From contig NZ_LJGW01000107.1 of the NCBI RefSeq assembly GCF_001751255.1, positions 1-46,858 of the forward strand: DNA of 46,858 nucleotides. The letters are read 5' to 3'. Both the position numbers and the translations under genes were made by a program. The notes below the pieces were generated by a model. The model was not told where the DNA came from. It was given only the letters and a program-made list of their open reading frames with translations, and made no database searches. Origin of the DNA: Streptomyces nanshensis (GTDB taxonomy: Bacteria; Actinomycetota; Actinomycetes; Streptomycetales; Streptomycetaceae). The stretch's first letter is position 1, and every line of letters begins with the position of its first letter. Of the stretch, positions 1 through 6,754 are shown one piece after another.

Positions 1-51
1 GCCGTGCCACGGGCGGCCAGCGGCAAGATCCTCCGGCGAGCGCTGCGGTGA
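1..51 (+). CDS. C-terminus of acyl-CoA synthetase (ANL superfamily), partial
   Basis: The window opens inside this gene; only the last 16 codons and a TGA are present. They read AVPRAASGKILRRALR, which matches the C-terminal signature of AMP-forming acyl-CoA and coumarate-CoA ligases, where the Lys of GK is the adenylation lysine. The enzyme would activate a carboxylic acid to an acyl-AMP and then a thioester; the substrate cannot be read from this tail. The opposite strand carries an open frame across the same bases, which is unusual for two real genes. Confidence 0.75.
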   Translation, partial: AVPRAASGKILRRALR

Positions 52-328
52 CAGAGGGGCGGTACGGGCGCATGGCTGCCGGATCCCACACCAGCGCCGT
101 CGGGTACGTGTCCCACGCGCCGGAGCGCCACAGCCGCAGGTCAACGTGGTACACCACCCGGCCGTCTGCCCAGTCGGCCCGCGCGCGGACGACGCACAAC
201 TGCCAGCGGCCCCGCCACCGCACGTACATCAGGCAATCGTCCCCGGGAGGGTAGACGCGCATGCGGGGCGGCCGCCCGTCCTCCGGACGCCAGGGACGGG
301 CCTCGACCGCATCGCGCTCCACCCTCAC
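1..328 (-). CDS. Hypothetical protein coupled to the polymerase-like gene, partial
   Basis: A GTG at 328 overlaps the TGA of the upstream polymerase-like gene (GTGA), and the frame stays open to the window edge, at least 109 codons. The product is rich in Arg and Trp, with a recognisable stretch MYVRWRGRWQLCVV near residue 34. Short basic partner proteins of this kind occur beside Y-family polymerase-like genes in actinobacteria, but I cannot name a family. The frame overlaps the acyl-CoA ligase tail on the other strand by at least 51 bases, so either its end is outside the window or the leftmost part is not coding. Confidence 0.4.
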   Translation of the reverse strand, partial: MRVERDAVEARPWRPEDGRPPRMRVYPPGDDCLMYVRWRGRWQLCVVRARADWADGRVVYHVDLRLWRSGAWDTYPTALVWDPAAMRPYRPSVTAALAGGSCRWPPVAR

Positions 329-942
329 GACTCCGCTCCGGTGATCAGACGCCACGCCGCCTCCACCGCAGGAGCAGCGCGCCGTACAACGGGCCGGTCC
401 GAGCGCGGGGTGCCGGTGACCGTACGGCGGTCGATCCCGTGCGCCGCCAAGTGGACCGCATGCGCCCGCTCATCGGTGCCGACGTACGAGCGGAGCGTCT
501 CCGGCGGGACAGCGGCCACATCACCGGCGGAACGTAGCCCCGCAGCGCGCATCCGCTCCGCCTGGTCACGGGCGATGCCCAGGTGACTGACGTCCCACCC
601 CCTTATGAAGCCCGCCGCGTCCTCGACTGCGACCTTGCGCACCGCGCCCAGGTGGGCGTCGATCGCAGCCAGCCGCGCGAGGAACGGGTTCGGCCCTACG
701 CCCAGACGGAGCGCCAGGCCGTAGCGCTCCCGTGCCACCAGGTTCACCATCCCCGCGACGGCGCCGGGGGAGTGTCCCGCTCGTACGGACCGCGTCAGGT
801 CGACGAGCGCGGAGCCGGGAGGCTGCAGTTCGACCTCGTCCTCCAACTCGGCGAGGAGCCCGGCGAGTTCCAGGAGATGACCGGTCAGGTTGGGGTGCAG
901 CCAGCAGCACAGAACCCCTGCTCCTGGCGCCGCTGCCGGCAT
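325..942 (-). CDS. Truncated DNA polymerase Y-family-like protein
   Basis: 205 aa, ATG at 942 preceded by a GGGAGGGG ribosome site. The sequence follows the palm/fingers and helix-hairpin-helix part of the actinobacterial ImpB/MucB/SamB-like family: ALVDLTRSV around residue 46, LGVGPNPFLARLAA near 80, then a helix-hairpin-helix with GIARDQAERMRAAGL and a GIDRR element. The usual N-terminal palm motif with its catalytic Asp and the C-terminal little-finger region are absent, so polymerase activity is doubtful. It may be an accessory factor in mutagenic repair or a decaying gene. The next gene on the same strand is coupled by a GTGA overlap. Confidence 0.65.
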   Translation of the reverse strand: MPAAAPGAGVLCCWLHPNLTGHLLELAGLLAELEDEVELQPPGSALVDLTRSVRAGHSPGAVAGMVNLVARERYGLALRLGVGPNPFLARLAAIDAHLGAVRKVAVEDAAGFIRGWDVSHLGIARDQAERMRAAGLRSAGDVAAVPPETLRSYVGTDERAHAVHLAAHGIDRRTVTGTPRSDRPVVRRAAPAVEAAWRLITGAES

Positions 943-1173
943 CGATCCCCTCCCGTCCCCGGGCGGCTCAGCTTATCCCGATTCGAATGAACGTACGAGA
1001 ATGCATCGCCGTGCATACGCGAGTGGGATCCGGGGCGAGCCTGCAGCCGGCCGGTAGCGGGTGATCCCGCGGCGACAGGTAAGCGGTGCGCGTCCGAGCG
1101 AGGAGGGGCCCACGGTGACGAACCGGACAGCCTCTTGACCCTGCGTTCGGTCGCAAAGCGTCTTGTGTTCATT

Positions 1174-1189
1174 TAAACGACGTCGTTTA
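1174..1189. promoter_or_regulatory. Palindromic operator, copy 1 (TAAACGACGTCGTTTA)
   Basis: A perfect 16-bp palindrome lies 8 bp before the ATG of the 1198 gene, with no ribosome site between them, so the transcript may be leaderless. An identical palindrome sits at 1844-1859, just after the same gene. Two exact copies bracketing one gene and preceding the next suggest a shared repressor site. The likely regulator is the protein encoded between them; this is inferred. Confidence 0.65.
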
Positions 1190-1197
1190 CTTCTCTT

Positions 1198-1830
1198 ATG
1201 GCGTTGAAGCGGATTACGGTGCATCTCTCTGTGCAGCAGGCGTCTCGGTTGCGGCTGTTGGTAAAGCGGCATCGGGAAGCGGAGACGAAATATGCGAATG
1301 GCCTTACCGCGGAGTGGGCGGAGGGGCTGTCCGAACCTGCGGGGACGGGGGAGTGGGAGCGGGCGGTCAGGGCGCTGCGGCGGCAGGCCCGGATGGAGGC
1401 GGCCCGGGTGCGGCCCGTGCGGTGGCCGTCGCTCGACGTGCTCATGGGCCGGGCGCTGGAGGCGCGGCTTCAGGTTCCTGACGTGGCCGGGCCGTGGCTG
1501 CCGCTGACCCGTGAGGAGCGGCAGCGGCTGTCGTTGTCGGGCCGGTGGCCGGCGAGTGTGTCCGGCTGCGAACACGGCACGGTGGAAAGGGCGTTCAGCC
1601 TCGATGAGGGGCTGGTGCTGCGTCTGCGTACGGCGGCGTGGCGCGTGTCGGAGCCGGTCTTGCAGGAGCTGGAGGCGAAGGGCCTGACCGGTCCGCGGCG
1701 GGACCTGAGCGATGAGGCACGCGCGGAGCGTGAGCGGCTCGCCGTGCTGCTGTATCCCTCCAGCCGGATCGCCCGCGAGGCGGTCGAGTACCACTGGCCC
1801 ACCAGCGATGAAGAAGACCTCAACGAGTGA
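1198..1830 (+). CDS. Hypothetical protein with ribbon-helix-helix-like N-terminus
   Basis: 210 aa. ATG at 1198 is chosen because it follows the operator directly and coding sense begins there; there is no Shine-Dalgarno, consistent with a leaderless message. Residues 1-27 (KRITVHLSVQQASRLRLLV) look like a ribbon-helix-helix DNA-binding strand and helix; the rest is Arg-rich and helical with no family I recognise. Identical 16-bp palindromes immediately before and after the gene make it a good candidate for an autoregulator that also controls the downstream exonuclease gene. The DNA-binding role is inferred. Confidence 0.65.
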   Translation: MALKRITVHLSVQQASRLRLLVKRHREAETKYANGLTAEWAEGLSEPAGTGEWERAVRALRRQARMEAARVRPVRWPSLDVLMGRALEARLQVPDVAGPWLPLTREERQRLSLSGRWPASVSGCEHGTVERAFSLDEGLVLRLRTAAWRVSEPVLQELEAKGLTGPRRDLSDEARAERERLAVLLYPSSRIAREAVEYHWPTSDEEDLNE

Positions 1831-1843
1831 GGATGGGGGATTT

Positions 1844-1859
1844 TAAACGACGTCGTTTA
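1844..1859. promoter_or_regulatory. Palindromic operator, copy 2 (TAAACGACGTCGTTTA)
   Basis: Exact second copy of the palindrome at 1174-1189, placed 13 bp after the stop of the 1198 gene and about 155 bp before the exonuclease start. The 184-bp gap it sits in is AT-richer than its surroundings and probably holds the exonuclease promoter. Confidence 0.6.
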
Positions 1860-2014
1860 TTCAAATCCGGCTCTCTGAAGGGCTTTCAACTGCCGCCGTT
1901 GGGCTTCTCTGTTCAATTGCGTGAGGCGCGCTGCGGGGTTTACGGTTATTCAGTTCCGGTCATTGATGCGGCACGTGATTTCGATTCTGAGAAACGAGGA
2001 AGGGGAAATGGGCG

Positions 2015-3631
2015 GTGGGGAAGCGGAAGGGTTTCGGCCCGGTACAGATGGCGGACTACGCCGGGCTGCAGCAGTGGCAGATCGAGCGGGGGCAGGCCAA
2101 GGGGCTGGTGCCGGCGCCGGAGTTGGCCAGCGGGCGCTGGTCGGACGAGCAGGCCGCCGCGGTTCACGCGCGGCGTGAGGAGATCCTCGGCGTGCTCGGT
2201 ACGCACCCGGGCTACGGCGCCCGGCGCACCGCGGAGATGCTGGCGGAGGCCACGGGGATGGAGCTGTGGCCGTGCGACGTCGAGCAACTGGCCGCGCAGG
2301 GTGTCGTCGAGGAGACCGGGGAGTGGAAGGACTTCACGCTCTACGACGCCCGGGTGGCCGCGGCGCCCTCGCCGGAGGTCGCCGCCGGGCTGCGGGAGGT
2401 CGTCGCGGAGCGGGTGGCGTGGTGGGAGCGCAGCGCCAGTACCGAGGCGGCGGCGCGCCGGTGCGGCTGGAGCGTCCGGGAGTTCGAGCGGGCCGCACGC
2501 GAGCAGGGTGTCGAGCCGGGCCGGTTGGGGCGGTGGGCGCTGCAGGACGTGGAGCGCCTGGCGGGCCACGGAGCGATGGAGGGCGATGTGCGGGCAGCCC
2601 GGATGCTCGGCCCGGACGAGGCGGCGGCCCATCTGGGCATCCGGCGCCGGGAGTTCGACTACGTCGTCGAGGCGGGCTGGATCGTCCCGGTCTCCCGCGT
2701 CAAGCGGACCGTGTGGGAGGGCTCGCGGCACTACAGCAAGACCGTGGAGGTGCCGCTCTACCGGCAGTCCCACCTCGATGCGGTGCTGAGGATCGAGGAT
2801 GTGGACTGGGAGCGCGTCCGCGCGCTCAAGCCGCGGCAGGTCTCCCCGCTGCGGCACCTCGCCCGGCTCGCGCCGAAACGCGCGGAGGCGGTACACGCCT
2901 TCGCCGCCCGGCTGCGCGAGGAGCACGGCCTGATCGTCTGGACCCGGTACGCCAACCTGCGAAACCGGTGGTGGATCGACTGGGAGCCGCGCGAGGACGG
3001 CACCCCGGCCCGCGAGGACGTCGCCGCGCTGCTCGCCGAGGACTCCGCCCTCGCCCCGTACGCCGACACGGTCAAGTTGCTGAGCGCGGTGGGTGAGACG
3101 GTGCACTTGGCCCGGCGGATGCTGCAGCCCGGCGCATCGGTCGTCCTGGACACCGAGACGCACGACCTGTACGGGAGGGTCATGGACATCGCCGTGATCG
3201 ACAGCCACACCGGCGAAATCCTCCTGAACACCCTGGTCAACCCCGAAATCCCGGTGACGGCCGAAGCGTTCGACGTGCACCACATCAGTGACGCGATGGT
3301 CGACGGCGCGCCCACCTGGGACCAGGTGCTGCCCGAGGTCCTGCGCGTCACCGAGGGCCGCACGGTCCTCGCCTACAAGGAGGAGTACGACCGTACGGTC
3401 ATCAAGGAGGACTGCCGGCGGCTCGGTCTGAAGCCGGGGCATCTGGGCAAGCCGGCGACCTGGGAGTGCCTCATGCAGGCCCGCGCCGACTGGGAAGAGT
3501 CCCCGGGCTACGCGAGGCTGGGCGGCGACCACCGGGCGCTGGGCGACGCTGTCGCCGCGCTCGACCTTCTCAAGGACTTGGCGGGGGCGCCGCCCTGGGC
3601 GCGGTCCCGTACGGAGAAGGTGAGCGCCTGA
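2015..3631 (+). CDS. HTH-repeat protein with C-terminal DEDDh 3'-5' exonuclease domain
   Basis: 538 aa from GTG at 2015, preceded by GAGGAAGGGG. Residues 1-300 contain several short helical repeats resembling MerR/HTH units (for example EAAAHLGIRRREFDYVV). The C-terminal domain is a DnaQ/RNase T-type exonuclease: VLDTETH gives D379 and E381, AYKEEYD gives D459, and GGDHRALGD gives H506 and D511, a complete DEDDh set. It should hydrolyse DNA or RNA from the 3' end. Stand-alone exonucleases of this type are frequent on Streptomyces plasmids and integrative elements. The next gene overlaps by one base (TGATG), so the two are translationally coupled. Confidence 0.85.
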   Translation: MGKRKGFGPVQMADYAGLQQWQIERGQAKGLVPAPELASGRWSDEQAAAVHARREEILGVLGTHPGYGARRTAEMLAEATGMELWPCDVEQLAAQGVVEETGEWKDFTLYDARVAAAPSPEVAAGLREVVAERVAWWERSASTEAAARRCGWSVREFERAAREQGVEPGRLGRWALQDVERLAGHGAMEGDVRAARMLGPDEAAAHLGIRRREFDYVVEAGWIVPVSRVKRTVWEGSRHYSKTVEVPLYRQSHLDAVLRIEDVDWERVRALKPRQVSPLRHLARLAPKRAEAVHAFAARLREEHGLIVWTRYANLRNRWWIDWEPREDGTPAREDVAALLAEDSALAPYADTVKLLSAVGETVHLARRMLQPGASVVLDTETHDLYGRVMDIAVIDSHTGEILLNTLVNPEIPVTAEAFDVHHISDAMVDGAPTWDQVLPEVLRVTEGRTVLAYKEEYDRTVIKEDCRRLGLKPGHLGKPATWECLMQARADWEESPGYARLGGDHRALGDAVAALDLLKDLAGAPPWARSRTEKVSA

Positions 3632-3915
3632 TGCCGCAGATCCGCCTCATGGGCTCGGACGCCGACGACGTCCACCGGACGGCCGCCGCGGTCGTACGGG
3701 CGCTCAGTGCGTGGCCGGAGACCCGGCTCGGGGACGTGTCCGACCCCGTGCCCAACCGGCGCGGCCGCGGATGCCGCGTCTACATCGAGGTCCTGGCCGA
3801 CGTCGACGACCGGATGGAGGTCACCGTCGAGCGAGAGGGCTCCCGCCCGTCCGGGCGCCGTCGGCTGGCGGACACGGAAACTCCGCACGTCCACCGCCCC
3901 GTGCAGGGCCCCTGA
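3631..3915 (+). CDS. Small hypothetical protein coupled to the exonuclease
   Basis: 94 aa. The ATG at 3631 shares its A with the exonuclease stop (TGATG), which decides the start over an upstream in-frame ATG. Sequence MPQIRLMGSDADDVHRTAA begins a compact alpha/beta-looking protein with a central YIEVLADVDD strand and a basic C-terminus; I recognise no named domain. Coupling suggests it is made with the exonuclease and may act with it. Confidence 0.7.
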   Translation: MPQIRLMGSDADDVHRTAAAVVRALSAWPETRLGDVSDPVPNRRGRGCRVYIEVLADVDDRMEVTVEREGSRPSGRRRLADTETPHVHRPVQGP

Positions 3916-4038
3916 CCAGCGCGGGGAAAGGGGTCCCGGGCGGCCGGTGCCCCCTCCGGGGTGCGCGGCCCGATACGGTCCCCCGGGCCGAGAGAGCCAC
4001 AGCCTCACCCCCCTGTCGCGGGGAAGAAGGAGACCGAG

Positions 4039-4422
4039 ATGTACCCGCTGTTACTGAACCTCGTCGTCCTCGCCGTCTTCTGGGCGAGCCGTCGGCACAA
4101 CCGTCGGCTGCCGCCGCGGGTGTGGCTGCCGGTGCTGTCCGGCGGCGCGGTCGCCTACACGGCGGGGACGCTGCTGATCCTGGGGCATCTCGTCGCGGGG
4201 GGCCTGGTCGCGCTGCCTGCCGCCGCCCTGATCGTCGCGGCCGTGGTCGGGGACCGGCGAAGCAGGCCGCCCTCCGCAGGCGCCCGACAAGCGCCGAGTA
4301 CGACATCGCGCTCTAAGGTCCTCATCGCCGGTATCGTCCTCGTCCCCATCGTCGCCCTCGGGACGTGGTGGTGGCTGAGCCTGATGGCGTCCCTCGGCGA
4401 ACCCATGAGCTGGCACTACTGA
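4039..4422 (+). CDS. Small integral membrane protein
   Basis: 127 aa; ATG at 4039 is preceded by AAGAAGGAG, so the longer in-frame start at 3961 is rejected. Three to four hydrophobic segments are visible: residues 1-15, about 31-52, 53-70 and 94-117. No family is recognised. Codon 5 is TTA, the rare leucine codon read by the bldA tRNA in Streptomyces, so expression could be tied to development. It lies about 120 bp after the exonuclease pair on the same strand. Confidence 0.65.
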   Translation: MYPLLLNLVVLAVFWASRRHNRRLPPRVWLPVLSGGAVAYTAGTLLILGHLVAGGLVALPAAALIVAAVVGDRRSRPPSAGARQAPSTTSRSKVLIAGIVLVPIVALGTWWWLSLMASLGEPMSWHY

Positions 4423-4584
4423 CGTCACCGCGTGCGGCCTGACGGCCGCTCTCGGCGGAGTTCAGGCGGCCGGGTCAGGAGACTGCGCGGCCGCGGTCGG
4501 CTCATGTCCAGTCCGGCCTGGATGCGGGTCATGGTGCTCTCGGCGAGCGGGCGCTTGCGGTCGCCGATGCGCCACACCTGGGGC

Positions 4585-4869
4585 TCACCGACGCGGACGT
4601 AGCATGCGGGCCACGATCCTGGGGGTGAGCCGGGCGAACGACGGCGGCGGCTCCTGCGGGGGCGGAGGCGCAGTGAGAGGCGCCGGGTCGGTGACACTCC
4701 GCCAAGTCCGCCCGTAGGCGGCTTTCTCCACCGCGCTCCAGCTCATCCCCAGCCGCGCGGCCCACTCGGTGATCGTGGAATCCCCCGCGGCAATGTCGTT
4801 GCGGAGTTCTGCCACGAGCTCAGCGGTGAGCCCCGTACCCGGCCGGGACGGGCGAGAGGGAGAGGTCAT
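4585..4869 (-). CDS. Small HTH protein, possibly truncated by frameshift
   Basis: 94 aa from ATG at 4869, which has GGAG seven bases upstream; a GTG eight codons earlier lacks support. Residues 20-58 read as a helix-turn-helix (GDSTITEWAARLGMSWSAVE followed by a G-R-T-W turn), like the small DNA-binding modules found with nucleases and phage-type proteins. The gene stops at VARMLRPRR, but the adjacent frame continues with protein-like sequence (YVRVGEPQVWRIGDRK) to about 4430, so a one-base frameshift may have cut a longer protein. Confidence 0.5.
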   Translation of the reverse strand: MTSPSRPSRPGTGLTAELVAELRNDIAAGDSTITEWAARLGMSWSAVEKAAYGRTWRSVTDPAPLTAPPPPQEPPPSFARLTPRIVARMLRPRR

Positions 4870-5043
4870 CAGGCACTCCGAAGGGGACGGCACGCGTGAC
4901 TGTTGTGATCCCTCGGAAGGCTGATGACGACTTCCTAGGCTACGCCGCCCCTGTCAGGCTGGCACCGGCCCGCACGCGCCTGCGTACGGGGGAGCGATCG
5001 CCGGGAGCCCGGCCAGTGGCATCTACGGTGCGTCGTGGTACCC

Positions 5044-5120
5044 TGATAGTGCACTGGGCAATAGCTCAGTTGTAGCGACCCGGCAGCCTTCCGGACGGTG
5101 GGCGAGCCGGGTTTCGCGCT
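5044..5120 (+). ncRNA. Candidate structured RNA with tRNA D-arm-like start
   Basis: In the 280-bp gap between two minus-strand genes lies GGGCAATAGCTCAGTTGTAG, very close to the 5' end and D-arm of a tRNA. It is followed not by an anticodon arm but by a long hairpin, 5078-5084 paired with 5106-5112 (ACCCGGC/GCCGGGT) and extended by GCG/CGC. A weak -10-like TGATAGT sits at 5044-5050. No complementary acceptor strand or T-arm is present, so this is not a complete tRNA. It could be a small RNA, a leader, or a tRNA fragment left by integration. Confidence 0.3.
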
Positions 5121-5174
5121 GTCTGGGCCAAGTCCCCCTCTGCCGTCACGTCTTATGTGCGGTGACCTGTACGT

Positions 5175-5702
5175 TCAGAGGGCGCGGACGGTTTCGATCA
5201 TCGGTTTTGCGCGGCGGCGCCAGGCCCCGCCGCGGCTCCAGCACCAGGCTATGGCGTCCGGGATCCAGAGCAGGCATTCCGCCGACGGCCGCATATGCTC
5301 GTAGGTGAGAATGTCCTCGATTTCGGCTTTCCGGACCTGCTGGTACAGCAGACGCCGGTCGGCGGTGAGTACCGAGTCGTCCTGTTCGAGGACAAGACGG
5401 TGAGCGCCGAGGTCGGCCGCGTCCGAGACGACCGCCTCCAGGCAGGCGGCGCGGGCCTCGTGCGCGGGACGGATTGCCGAAGCGTCGTACAGGAGGATCC
5501 GGGCGCCGAGCGATTCCATGGCGGACAACAGGGTCCGGCGCCGGCTGTCGGACTCCTTGGTGAAATGGAGACGGGCCTGCCCACGCAGCACCATGCCGCG
5601 CAGGGTCGTCCGCGCCGGGCCGAGGTCGCGCGGCAGCACGACCGCCGCGGCGACCAGATAGCCCCCCGCCTTGCTCTCGTCGAGGAAGATGTGCGCGCTC
5701 AT
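5175..5702 (-). CDS. DUF3800-like protein
   Basis: 175 aa, ATG at 5702 with an upstream AAGGGGCGG. The N-terminus HIFLDESKAGGYLVAAAVV matches the start of DUF3800-type proteins, an RNase H-like fold in which the Asp-Glu-Ser motif is thought to bind metal; LHFTKESDSRR around residue 46 fits the family's second conserved block. Such proteins are often found with mobile elements and defence islands, and a nuclease role is suspected but not shown. It stands alone here, just left of the CRISPR-like array. Confidence 0.6.
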   Translation of the reverse strand: MSAHIFLDESKAGGYLVAAAVVLPRDLGPARTTLRGMVLRGQARLHFTKESDSRRRTLLSAMESLGARILLYDASAIRPAHEARAACLEAVVSDAADLGAHRLVLEQDDSVLTADRRLLYQQVRKAEIEDILTYEHMRPSAECLLWIPDAIAWCWSRGGAWRRRAKPMIETVRAL

Positions 5703-5953
5703 CCGTTCCCGCCCCTTCGTTCTGTACCCCCCTCATGATGACGCCTGCGGCCCGGTCCGACGGGCGCCTGTGGACAATCGCCTGATGTCCCGTCAGCGGC
5801 GTACTTGAGCCAACCACCGCGGCGCGAGGCACAGGTCAGCGGCGGGACTCTGGCGACGGTCTCATGGTGCTCCTTGACGCGCGGCGGGCTCGACGCCCGT
5901 ACGCGGGTGAGCGATCCCCGGGAGCCCTTCCGGCGGCCCCTGCGGGCATGCGA

Positions 5954-5977
5954 AACGGCCCGCAGGGGCGGGCCGTT
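5954..5977. terminator. GC-rich hairpin beside the CRISPR-like array
   Basis: AACGGCCCGC and GCGGGCCGTT form a perfect 10-bp stem with an AGGG loop, directly abutting the first array repeat. There is no T-run, as is usual for Streptomyces terminators. It may end minus-strand transcription across the array. Positions 5703-5953 show no convincing gene. Confidence 0.4.
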
Positions 5978-6322
5978 CAATCCCCGCAGCGGCGGGGAAC
6001 ACGTATGCGCTCGTCACTACAACGAATCATCCCCGCAGCGGCGGGAGCAGATACGCACCCGACACAATCTGGGACCATCCCCGCAAGTGCGGGGAGTACG
6101 TGGACCGTACCGAATGGCTCGGGCCATCCCCGCAGACGCGGGGAGCACACATGCACAGGCACGTTCATCCACCACTACAGCGGGTCATCCCCGCGAACGC
6201 GGCGGGGAAAGGCAGGGTGCTGCCTGTTGATACACCTCCGCTTACGCGGAGAACGACCACTCGAAGAAACCCGAAATGGGGGTTCGCTCCTACTGGTCCA
6301 CCTCCGCTTACGCGGAGACGGC
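5975..6322 (-). CRISPR. Degenerate type I-E-like CRISPR array, no cas genes
   Basis: Seven related 28-bp units built on ATCCCCGCNNNGCGGGGA begin near 5975, 6024, 6072, 6121, 6182, 6229 and 6295. The best two, 6072-6099 and 6121-6148, match the actinobacterial type I-E repeat read on the minus strand (GTGCTCCCCGC...GCGGGGATGGCCC). Gaps between units are 21, 20, 21, 33, 19 and 38 bp, so only one interval has the normal 32-33 bp spacer. The last two units have changed to ACCTCCGCTTACGCGGAG, with both stem arms altered together. No cas gene is in the window. I read it as a decayed array; a palindromic repeat family is the alternative. Confidence 0.5.
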
Positions 6323-6754
6323 CCCATGATGGCATAGCTGCCCGATGAGGGCCAGGGCTTCCGGGGGCGGGCGCGGCGTCTTCGCCTTCCGGCGCCGTGT
6401 CCGTCCTTAGCCGGTGCGGATGGAAGGGTCAGGAGGTGTGTGCGGTGCTGAGGATCGTGTCGATTTCGGCGATCCGGGCTGCCAGGCGTTCCCGCTCGGC
6501 GCGCAGAGCGTCGTGGTCCGGGCGTACGCCCCATGGACAACCAACAGCAGGGCGGCCCCTCGTTCACGGCCGCCGGGAGAACGCAGCGGGCTATCGTGAG
6601 AGTGCGGCGGCGCGCGTCCGCCAGGTGTATCCCGTGCAGGAGGCCGACGCCCACGCCAGGCCCCGTATCCGGCAAGTCGTCTCTGACGCAACGCGCAAAC
6701 AGCGTCCGCCTCTTGTGCGGCGCGGCGTGGGCGTGCCGCAAGGAGAGAGACGAG
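6323..6754. other. Gene-free stretch with one gene remnant
   Basis: No intact gene is visible. On the minus strand, 6429-6535 encodes a protein-like C-terminus ending LAARIAEIDTILSTAHTS before a TGA, preceded by coiled-coil-like sequence, but I see no start codon in that frame; it is probably the tail of a lost gene. The right end holds the ribosome site AAGGAGAG (6740-6747) for the next gene. A rightward promoter must lie somewhere here but I cannot place it. Confidence 0.35.

Noticed and set aside
970..1010. SOS (LexA) box before the polymerase-like gene
   Set aside because: TTCGAATGAACGTACGAG only loosely resembles the actinobacterial consensus; too many mismatches.
1946..3532. 528-codon minus frame opposite the exonuclease gene
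   Set aside because: The plus strand carries a full DEDDh motif set; the minus product shows no family and mirrors plus-strand codon bias.
5053..5130. Complete tRNA gene
   Set aside because: Only a D-arm-like 5' part is present; no anticodon arm, T-arm or matching acceptor strand could be found.
5975..6322. Small ORFs through the CRISPR-like array
   Set aside because: Their translations merely repeat the array palindromes and have no ribosome sites.
6533..6754. Upstream extension of the 454-aa gene
   Set aside because: Coding character is lost before 6755, and AAGGAG precisely precedes the ATG there.
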